DNA of 42,681 nucleotides from Achromobacter arsenitoxydans SY8 (lineage in GTDB: Bacteria > Pseudomonadota > Gammaproteobacteria > Burkholderiales > Burkholderiaceae_B). Position numbers and translations under genes: made by a program. Shown here in pieces: positions 36,335-42,681 of this stretch (its first letter is position 1; every line of letters begins with the position of its first letter). Below the pieces are notes generated by a model. That model worked only from the letters and a program-made list of their open reading frames with translations, searched no databases and had not been told where the DNA came from. The stretch is taken from positions 1 through 42,681 of the forward strand of contig NZ_AGUF01000038.1 of NCBI RefSeq assembly GCF_000236785.1, in the 5' to 3' direction.

Positions 36335-37192
36335 TCAGCTTTCAAACCAGTTCAGCACGCCGTCCAGGCCCGACACGTTCAGGGCGTAGCGCGTCTGTTG
36401 GCGCACGAGCGGCTTTGCGTGATAGGCCACCGGGAAGCCCGCGGCGGCCAGCATCTTCAGGTCATTGGCGCCGTCGCCCATGGCGATGATCTGGTCAGTG
36501 GCGGCGCCGTGCGTGCGCGCGAATTCGCGCAGGTGGACGGCCTTGGCGTCGGCGTCCAGGATGTCGCCCAGCACCCGGCCGGTCAGCACGCCGTTTTCGA
36601 TTTCGAGCGTGTTGGCGTGGGCACTGTCCAGGTTCAGGCGCTGGCGCAGCCGCTCGGTGAAGAAGGTGAAGCCGCCCGAGACCAGCAGCACCTTGATGCC
36701 GGCGGACTGCGCCGTGGAGATCAGGCGTTCGGCGCCGGGGTTCAGGCGCAATTTTTCCTCGTAGACCTGTTCCAGCGCGCTGGCGGGTGCGCCCTTGAGC
36801 AGGGCGACGCGGCGGCGCAGGCTCTCCGAGAAATCCTTGATCTCGCCGCGCATGGCGGCCTCGGTGATCTCCGACACCTTGTCCTTCACGCCGACCACGC
36901 CGGCGATCTCGTCGATGCACTCGATGTTGATCAGGGTGGAATCCATGTCCATGGCCAGCACCTTGCAGCCCGCCAGCTTCAGGCCCGCCGGCACGAAGGC
37001 GGCGTCGACGCCGCGGGCGTCCGCCCAGGCCACGACTTCGGCGCGGGTATCGGCGTCGTGCTGCACGTCGAGCAGGCGGGCGGCGGTGTTGCTGATGCGC
37101 GCCACGCCTTGCGCCTGGGCCAGCGCGGCCAGCTGTTCCGCGTGTTCGATGGCGAGGCCGGGAGATTGGACGACGAGGTTGTGGGTAGTCAT
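36335..37192 (-). CDS. serB: Phosphoserine phosphatase
   Basis: SerB hydrolyses phosphoserine to serine, the last step of serine synthesis, in the cytoplasm. It is a HAD-superfamily enzyme of 285 residues. The nucleophile motif is Asp82-Met-Asp84-Ser-Thr (AMDMDSTLIN). Motif II is LLVSGGFTFF and motif III is MGDGANDLKML. The N-terminal 70 residues form a small regulatory-type domain that is shorter than in some SerB proteins. It follows mfd on the minus strand by 26 bp and is probably cotranscribed with it. Confidence 0.95.
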   Translation of the reverse strand: MTTHNLVVQSPGLAIEHAEQLAALAQAQGVARISNTAARLLDVQHDADTRAEVVAWADARGVDAAFVPAGLKLAGCKVLAMDMDSTLINIECIDEIAGVVGVKDKVSEITEAAMRGEIKDFSESLRRRVALLKGAPASALEQVYEEKLRLNPGAERLISTAQSAGIKVLLVSGGFTFFTERLRQRLNLDSAHANTLEIENGVLTGRVLGDILDADAKAVHLREFARTHGAATDQIIAMGDGANDLKMLAAAGFPVAYHAKPLVRQQTRYALNVSGLDGVLNWFES

Positions 37193-37218
37193 AGGCGTAG
37201 GGTAAAGGATGGCGTGGA

Positions 37219-40200
37219 TTACTTCAGGGCGCGCAGGACGGCTCGCACGGCGTCGGCGCGGGCGGGCACTTGCGCCGCCTTGATCTCGACGTGCAATTTA
37301 TCCTGTCCCGCAAGCTTGATGTGGCGCTGGCGCTGGACGAGTTCGATGATCTTGGCGGGGTCGACCGTGGTTTTGGGGCCGAACTGCAGCAGGGCCTGCG
37401 TTTCGCTGGCGTCGATCTTGACGATGCCCAGCGGCTGGGCCGCCAGGCGCAGCCGATGCGTGGCGAGCAGCGTCTGCGCCGCCTCGGGCAGCTTGCCGAA
37501 ACGGTCGATCAGTTCTTCCTGGATGTGGATCAGGTCGTCTTCGTCGGCGGCGTGCGCCAGCCGCTTGTAGATAGCCAGGCGGGCGTGCACGTCGGCGCAG
37601 TAGTCGGACGGCAGCAGCGCCGGCGCATGCAGATTGACTTCGCACGCCAGGTTGAAGGGCGCGTCCAGATCGGGTTCTTCGCCGGCGCGCAGAGCGCGCA
37701 CGGCTTCGTTGAGCATCTCGTTGTACATCGAGAAGCCAACCTCCTGGATATTGCCGGACTGGGAGTCGCCCAGCACCTCGCCGGTGCCGCGGATCTCCAG
37801 GTCGTGCATGGCCAGGTAGAAGCCGGAGCCCAGCTCTTCCATGGCCTGGATGGCTTCCAGGCGCTTCTTGGCGTTGCTGGTGATGGCGTCCTCGCCCGGG
37901 GTCAGCAGGTAGGCGTAGGCCTGGTGGTGCGACCGGCCGACGCGCCCGCGCAACTGGTGCAGCTGGGCCAGACCGAAGCGGTCTGCGCGATGGATCACGA
38001 TGGTGTTGGCGCTGGGCACGTCGATGCCGGTTTCGATGATGGTGGTGCACAGCAGCACGTTGTAGCGCTGCTGGTAGAACCCCTTCATCACCTGTTCCAG
38101 TTCCCGCTCCGGCATCTGGCCGTGCGCCACTGCGATCCGGGCCTCAGGCACCAGCTCTTCCAGGCGGGCGCGGCGGTTGTGGATGGTTTCGACCTCGTTG
38201 TGCAGGAAGTAGCACTGGCCGCCGCGCTTGAGTTCGCGCAACAGCGCCTCGCGCAGGGTGCTGCCGTCTTCGCGCCGCACGAAAGTCTTGATGGCCAGGC
38301 GCTTCTGGGGCGCGGTGGCGATGACGGAGAAATCGCGGATGCCTTCCAGCGACATGCCCAGCGTGCGCGGGATGGGCGTGGCGGTCAGCGTCAGCACGTC
38401 GACCTCCGCCCGCAGCGCCTTGAGGGCCTCTTTCTGGCGCACGCCGAAGCGGTGCTCTTCGTCGATGATCACCAGTCCCAGGCGTTTGAACTTGACGTCC
38501 TTGGACAGGATCTTGTGGGTGCCGATGACGATGTCGACCCGGCCGTCGTTGATGCCTTCGATGGCGGCGGAGACTTCCTTCGCAGAGCGGAAGCGCGACA
38601 GCTCCACGACGCGCACGGGCCAGTCGGCGAAGCGGTCGGAGAATGTCTGGGCGTGCTGCTCGGCAAGCAGGGTGGTGGGGCACAGCAGCGCGACCTGCTT
38701 GCCGTTGGCCACTGCCAGGAAGGCGGCGCGCAGCGCCACTTCGGTCTTGCCAAAGCCCACGTCGCCGCAGACCAGGCGGTCCATGGGCCGGCCCGACGTC
38801 ATGTCGCCGATCACGGCTTCGATGGCGGCGGCCTGGTCAGCGGTTTCCTCGAAACCGAACCCTTCGGCGAACGCCTCGTAGTCGTTCAGGGGCAGATTAA
38901 AGGCGAAGCCTTCGCGCGCGGCGCGCTGCGCATAGAGCGCAAGCAGTTCGGCGGCGGTGTCGCGGACCTGCTTGGCCGCCTTGCGCCGGGCCTTGTCCCA
39001 CTGGCCGGAGCCCAACTGGTGCAGCGGCGCGGCTTCCGGATCGGCGCCGCTGTAGCGGGCGATCACGTGCAGCTGCGACACCGGCACGTAAAGCGTGCTG
39101 CCGTTGGCGTATTCGAGATGGAGAAATTCCATTTCGCCTTCGCCCATGTCCATGTTGACCAGGCCGTGGTAGCGCCCGATGCCGTGCTGCGCGTGCACGA
39201 CGGGGTCGCCTGCGCGCAGCTCGGACAGGTCGCGCACCATGGCTTCGACGTTGCTGGCGCGCTCCTGGTCGCGCTTGCCGCGGCGCCCGGTGCCCGCAAC
39301 GCCGGGATACAGGTCGTTTTCGGTCAGGAAGGCCAGGTTGGCGCCAGGCAGCTCGAATCCAGTGCCCAGCGCGGACGCGACGATGCCGAAATGCGCGTCG
39401 GAGGCCAGGAAGGCTTCGATGGTGTCGGGCTGGGCGTCGGGCGTGACGCCGAACTCGTTCAGCATCTGCACCAGGGTTTCGCGCCGGCCGGCGGAATCCG
39501 CGCACAGGAGCACGCGGGTCTGGCGCGTTTGCACCAGCGCGCGCAGCTTGGCGATGGGATCGTCGGACCGCCGGGCCACGCTGACGTCCGGCGCGGCGCG
39601 GAAGTCGGGGTGGGCCTGGCCGGCGGCCAGCGCAAGGCGGCGGAAATCCTTCAGCCTGGCGTACAGGGACTCGGTATCCAGGAACAGTTCCGACGGCGGC
39701 AGCACCGGGCGCTCGCGGTCGCTCTTCAGGAAGCCATAACGGCTGGCGGTGTCCTGGTTGAAACGCTGGATGGCGTCGTCGATGTCGCCCACCGTGACCA
39801 TGACCGTGCCTTCGGCCACATAGTCGAACAAGGTGGCGGTGTCTTCGAAGAACAACGGCAGGTAGTATTCGACGCCGGCGAACGGGATGCCGTTGCCGAT
39901 GTCCTTATAGGGCAACGCCCGCGAAGGGTCGCCTTCGAAGACTTCGCGGAAGCGCGCGCGGAACCGGTTGCGCGAGTCTTCGTCCATCGGGAACTCGCGC
40001 CCGGGCAGCAGCTGGACTTCGCGGACGGGGTACAGGCTGCGCTGGGTGTCGACGTCGAAGCTGCGGATGGTCTCGATTTCGTCGTCGAACAGGTCCAGGC
40101 GGTAGGGCACCACCGAGCCCATGGGGAAGAGGTCGATCAAGCCGCCGCGCAGGCAGAATTCACCCGGCGAAGTCACCTGGGTGACGTGGTTGTAGTTGGC

Positions 40201-40701
40201 CAGGGTGAGCTGCGCGCGCAGGGCCGCTTCATTCAGCCTGTCCTTCTGCTTGAACGAGAACGTGTAGGCGGCCAGGAACGACGGCGGGGCCAGCCGGTAC
40301 AGCGCGGTGGTGATGGGCACGGTCAGCACGTCCACCGACTTCATCATCAGCGAATGCAGCGTGTGCAGGCGTTCGGAGATCAGGTCCTGGTGCGGCGAGA
40401 AGGCGTCGTAGGGCAGCGTTTCCCAGTCGGGCAGCTGCCTGACGCGCAGGTTCGGTGCGAACAGCTGGATTTCCTCGGCCAGCCGCTGGGCTTCCAGGGG
40501 CTCCGCCGTCAGGATGACCAATGGACCGCCGGCCTGACGCGCCAGGTCCGCGAGCAGCCATGCGTCGCCGGAACCGGGCGGCCGCGGCTGCGCGTAGCGC
40601 GTGCCCGGCTTCAGCGCGGACAGGGTGGGAGCCGTGGCGGGGACGGGAGGCGCTGCTGGGGCGGAGGCGGAAGGGGAGGGCATCAGGCTGGAAGCGGACA
40701 T
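37219..40701 (-). CDS. mfd: Transcription-repair coupling factor
   Basis: Mfd removes RNA polymerase stalled at DNA damage and recruits UvrA for repair. The start at 40701 gives 1160 residues, the normal length. The N-terminal UvrB-homology module includes LPDWETLPYDAFSPHQDLIS. The RNA-polymerase-interacting region contains PVVHAQHGIGRYHGLVNMDM. The helicase motor has Walker A GDVGFGKTEVALRAA, the DEEH box in IIDEEHRFGVRQKE, TLTATPIPRTLGMS, and GRVGRSHHQAYAYLL. The C-terminal TRCF domain ends near VRAVLRALK. An in-frame start at 40743 would overlap ispD. Start 40683 is also possible. It is divergent from ispD by 29 bp. Confidence 0.96.
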   Translation of the reverse strand: MSASSLMPSPSASAPAAPPVPATAPTLSALKPGTRYAQPRPPGSGDAWLLADLARQAGGPLVILTAEPLEAQRLAEEIQLFAPNLRVRQLPDWETLPYDAFSPHQDLISERLHTLHSLMMKSVDVLTVPITTALYRLAPPSFLAAYTFSFKQKDRLNEAALRAQLTLANYNHVTQVTSPGEFCLRGGLIDLFPMGSVVPYRLDLFDDEIETIRSFDVDTQRSLYPVREVQLLPGREFPMDEDSRNRFRARFREVFEGDPSRALPYKDIGNGIPFAGVEYYLPLFFEDTATLFDYVAEGTVMVTVGDIDDAIQRFNQDTASRYGFLKSDRERPVLPPSELFLDTESLYARLKDFRRLALAAGQAHPDFRAAPDVSVARRSDDPIAKLRALVQTRQTRVLLCADSAGRRETLVQMLNEFGVTPDAQPDTIEAFLASDAHFGIVASALGTGFELPGANLAFLTENDLYPGVAGTGRRGKRDQERASNVEAMVRDLSELRAGDPVVHAQHGIGRYHGLVNMDMGEGEMEFLHLEYANGSTLYVPVSQLHVIARYSGADPEAAPLHQLGSGQWDKARRKAAKQVRDTAAELLALYAQRAAREGFAFNLPLNDYEAFAEGFGFEETADQAAAIEAVIGDMTSGRPMDRLVCGDVGFGKTEVALRAAFLAVANGKQVALLCPTTLLAEQHAQTFSDRFADWPVRVVELSRFRSAKEVSAAIEGINDGRVDIVIGTHKILSKDVKFKRLGLVIIDEEHRFGVRQKEALKALRAEVDVLTLTATPIPRTLGMSLEGIRDFSVIATAPQKRLAIKTFVRREDGSTLREALLRELKRGGQCYFLHNEVETIHNRRARLEELVPEARIAVAHGQMPERELEQVMKGFYQQRYNVLLCTTIIETGIDVPSANTIVIHRADRFGLAQLHQLRGRVGRSHHQAYAYLLTPGEDAITSNAKKRLEAIQAMEELGSGFYLAMHDLEIRGTGEVLGDSQSGNIQEVGFSMYNEMLNEAVRALRAGEEPDLDAPFNLACEVNLHAPALLPSDYCADVHARLAIYKRLAHAADEDDLIHIQEELIDRFGKLPEAAQTLLATHRLRLAAQPLGIVKIDASETQALLQFGPKTTVDPAKIIELVQRQRHIKLAGQDKLHVEIKAAQVPARADAVRAVLRALK

Positions 40702-40730
40702 CAAGCGGAAGATTATAAAATCACCGCACC
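40702..40730. promoter_or_regulatory. Compact divergent promoter region of mfd and ispD
   Basis: Only 29 bp separate the two divergent starts. On the plus strand TATAAA (40714-40719) sits 11 bp before the ispD ATG. On the minus strand a perfect TATAAT (40717 down to 40712) sits 10 bp before the mfd ATG. The two -10 boxes overlap, so transcripts may be almost leaderless and initiation could be mutually exclusive. The -35 boxes are not clear. Confidence 0.45.
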
Positions 40731-41414
40731 ATGTCTGACTCAATCATTGCGATCGTGCCCGCCGCTGGCGTCGGCGCCCGCGCCAGCCGGCCCGGGCATG
40801 AGGCCGTGCCCAAGCAGTATCGTCCACTCTCCGGACAGCCCATGCTGCGGCACGCGGTGTGCGCCCTGCTTGCCGACGAACGCGTGTCTCAGGTGCGCGT
40901 GGCGGTGACGCCGGGCGACGGCTGGGTGGATGCCGCGCTGGCCGGCCTGCCGCGCACGGTCTGGCGCGCCTGCGGCGGCGCAACGCGCGCCGATACCGTC
41001 GCGGGTGCGCTGGCCGACAGCGGCGTGGCGGATGACGCCTGGGTGCTGGTGCACGACGCCGCGCGTCCGGGCCTGCCGGCCGCGGCGCTGGGGCGGCTGA
41101 TCGACGCCTGCCTGGCCGATCCCGTGGGCGGCCTGCTGGCCCTGCCCGTGCCCGACACCGTCAAGGCGGGCCGCGAGCGCGTGGAACGCACGTTGGACCG
41201 CAATGGCGTATGGCTGGCGCAGACCCCGCAGATGTTCAGGGCGGGCGTGCTGCGCGACGCCCTGACGGCTGCCTGCGTCAACGGCGTGGCCGTCACCGAC
41301 GAGGCCTCGGCCATCGAGGCGGCCGGTTACGCGCCCCTGCTGGTTCCGGGCGCGATGCGCAATTTCAAGGTGACATGGCCGGACGATTTTGAACTGATGG
41401 AAAAATGGCTATGA
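40731..41414 (+). CDS. ispD: 2-C-methyl-D-erythritol 4-phosphate cytidylyltransferase
   Basis: IspD attaches CMP to methylerythritol phosphate in the MEP pathway of isoprenoid synthesis. It has 227 residues. The nucleotide-binding [13 protein letters not shown]...PKQYRPLSG segment at residues 10-35 contains the usual arginine and the PKQY lysine. Other signatures are [22 protein letters not shown] and [12 protein letters not shown]. The stop overlaps the ispF start by ATGA, matching the common ispDF pair. Confidence 0.95.
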   Translation: MSDSIIAIVPAAGVGARASRPGHEAVPKQYRPLSGQPMLRHAVCALLADERVSQVRVAVTPGDGWVDAALAGLPRTVWRACGGATRADTVAGALADSGVADDAWVLVHDAARPGLPAAALGRLIDACLADPVGGLLALPVPDTVKAGRERVERTLDRNGVWLAQTPQMFRAGVLRDALTAACVNGVAVTDEASAIEAAGYAPLLVPGAMRNFKVTWPDDFELMEKWL

Positions 41415-41902
41415 GCATTCCTTTCCGCGTCGGGCAGGGCTTCGACGTGCATACGTTGGTCGAGGGTCGGCCGCTGATCATCGGCGGGGTCACGATTCCG
41501 CACACCCATGGCCTTCTGGGGCACTCGGACGCCGACGTGCTGCTGCATGCGATCACCGACGCGCTGCTGGGCGCCGCGGGCCTGGGCGACATCGGCCGCC
41601 ATTTTCCGGACACGGACCCGGCGTTCAAGGGCGCCGACAGCCGCGTGCTGCTGCGCGAAGCCATGGCCCGCGTCCGCAAGGCCGGCTGGACGCCCGTCAA
41701 CATCGACGCCACCCTGCACGCGCAGGCGCCGAAGATCGGGCCGCACGCGCCGGCCATGGTGAAGAACATCGCGGCCGACATCGGCCTGGCCGAGGCCGAG
41801 ATCAACATCAAGGCCAAGACCAACGAGGGCCTGGGCTACCTGGGCCGCAAGGAAGGTATCGCAGCGACGGTGGTGGCGTTGCTGGCGCGCGCCGGGACCT
41901 GA
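41411..41902 (+). CDS. ispF: 2-C-methyl-D-erythritol 2,4-cyclodiphosphate synthase
   Basis: IspF cyclises the CDP-methylerythritol phosphate product to the cyclodiphosphate in the MEP pathway. From ATG 41411, which overlaps the ispD stop, the protein has 163 residues. An ATG 6 bp upstream is also in frame. The metal ligands Asp12 and His14 (GQGFDVH) and His46 ([16 protein letters not shown]) are present. The [11 protein letters not shown] and [20 protein letters not shown] motifs are intact. Confidence 0.96.
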   Translation: MSIPFRVGQGFDVHTLVEGRPLIIGGVTIPHTHGLLGHSDADVLLHAITDALLGAAGLGDIGRHFPDTDPAFKGADSRVLLREAMARVRKAGWTPVNIDATLHAQAPKIGPHAPAMVKNIAADIGLAEAEINIKAKTNEGLGYLGRKEGIAATVVALLARAGT

Positions 41903-41956
41903 TCCGGCTGCATTTACTTTGGAATACATCTTTAACAAATGCATAAGCGGATCGGT

Positions 41957-41986
41957 TTGATCTGGAATACGCTGCGCGACTTAAAT
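41957..41986 (+). promoter_or_regulatory. Candidate promoter of the last gene
   Basis: TTGATC (41957-41962) and TTAAAT (41981-41986) are spaced by 18 bp and end 22 bp before the ATG at 42009. AGGGA at 41997-42001 is a good ribosome site. The sequence here is more AT-rich than its surroundings. Confidence 0.5.
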
Positions 41987-42008
41987 CTGACTAATCAGGG
42001 ACACTCAG

Positions 42009-42681
42009 ATGTTTTCACGCGGCGCCGCGCTACTTCTCGCTTTCTCCGCATTCGCTACGCCAGCACATGCCGAATATGAAAAGCAGCTAGGGCCGCTGGC
42101 TGGCACATTCAGGCAGCAATTGCTGAAGGGATGGGTGGCAGGCGAGCAGGACGGCTGGTTCACGCTGCGCAACAGCGAAGTGCCCGGCGGCGAGCAGACC
42201 TTCTACATCAACGCCGGCCCCGCGCCGGAAGCTGGCCGCATCACCGACGTCAACGTCGTCGTCAATTCGAAAAGTCCCAAGGCGTCCGTCGGCATTGCCC
42301 TGAATAACAATGCCCGCAAGAGCCTGTGTCTGCTCGAGATCCGGGCCGACCGGAACATCCTGCTGTTCTGTCTGGAAGGCCAGAAGCGCCGCGACATCGC
42401 TTCCGTTCCCAATGTCGCCAAGCTGGACGGCTCCGACCGGATCAAGGTGGTGGAGGTGCCGGGCGCCGCCCGTTTCATCGTGAATGGCCAGAAGATTGCC
42501 GACGTCGAGAATGAACCCGCGCTGGGCAGCGAGATCGGCATCATGGCCTACGACGAGGGCACGTTTGGCATCGCCGATTTCGTGATCACCACGAATTCGG
42601 GTCCCAAGCCGACGCCCGCCAGCCAGCAAGGCGGCGGCCTGCCGGCGCGCGGCGGCAGCGGCGGGCGAGGCGCGCCCCAGC
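42009..42681 (+). CDS. Secreted protein of unknown function, C-terminus cut by window edge
   Basis: An open frame of 224 codons starts at ATG 42009 with an AGGGA ribosome site 7 bp upstream and runs off the window. It begins with a Sec signal peptide (MFSRGAALLLAFSAFATPAHA, then EYEKQLG). The next 170 residues are rich in short beta-strand-like segments, with FYINAGPAPEAGRITDVNVV, KSLCLLEIRADRNILLFCLE and a late SEIGIMAYDEGTFGIADFVI. This reading recalls a lectin-like or DUF1080-type jelly roll, which is a guess. Two cysteines (in SLCLLE and LFCLEG) could pair. From about residue 200 the sequence turns Gly/Pro/Gln-rich and low in complexity, a likely linker to a further domain. I do not recognise the family. 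Confidence 0.75.
   Translation, partial: MFSRGAALLLAFSAFATPAHAEYEKQLGPLAGTFRQQLLKGWVAGEQDGWFTLRNSEVPGGEQTFYINAGPAPEAGRITDVNVVVNSKSPKASVGIALNNNARKSLCLLEIRADRNILLFCLEGQKRRDIASVPNVAKLDGSDRIKVVEVPGAARFIVNGQKIADVENEPALGSEIGIMAYDEGTFGIADFVITTNSGPKPTPASQQGGGLPARGGSGGRGAPQ

Noticed and set aside
37270-40908. A 1212-residue plus-strand frame opposite mfd
   Set aside because: It is a composition shadow of mfd and even runs through the ispD start. No motif, no ribosome site.

Overview
The window looks like a chromosomal segment of a GC-rich betaproteobacterium of the family Alcaligenaceae, most likely Achromobacter or a close Bordetella relative. The reasons are the strong G/C third-position bias, the gene order porin - 14-gene nuo operon - DUF2818 gene, the Bordetella-type trimeric porin, and mfd-serB lying divergent from ispD-ispF. 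This assignment comes from remembered family and synteny knowledge, not from a search. I see no rRNA, tRNA, CRISPR array, insertion sequence or prophage.

Layout. 1-1290: the 3' part of a BetT-like choline transporter, closed by a terminator. 1445-7220: a three-gene RND efflux operon (adaptor, pump, outer-membrane lipoprotein) with a good promoter whose -35 box lies inside an inverted repeat. 7276-8831: two translationally coupled regulators, a SufR-like winged-helix protein with a C-terminal cysteine cluster and a LysR protein. 9053-12655: an orphan ABC peptide-type binding protein and a divergent cytoplasmic gamma-glutamyltransferase-like Ntn hydrolase, separated by 300 bp packed with repeats. 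12744-15325: a lipid kinase, a metallophosphoesterase and a PAP2 phosphatase. 15296-16781 (minus strand): a TetR regulator, a PaaI-type thioesterase and a stand-alone Rossmann domain, all overlapping by ATGA, with a TetR-type operator upstream. 17240-18349: a highly expressed general porin.

18646-33691: the complete nuoA-N operon for respiratory complex I plus the DUF2818 membrane protein, closed by a terminator. 34041-36263: a TonB-dependent siderophore receptor with a TTG start and two perfect inverted repeats upstream. 36335-40701 (minus): serB and mfd. 40731-41902: ispD and ispF of the MEP isoprenoid pathway. 42009-end: an open, secreted protein of unknown function that runs off the window.

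Most of the window is ordinary core genome. No clearly new multi-gene system is visible. The items most worth a second look are the GGT-like enzyme that lacks the usual substrate-binding arginine, next to an orphan binding protein; the GGTGTCnGACACC repeat series before it; the SufR-like regulator beside the efflux pump; the isolated Rossmann-domain gene; the palindromes before the TonB receptor; and the 29-bp mfd/ispD divergent promoter.
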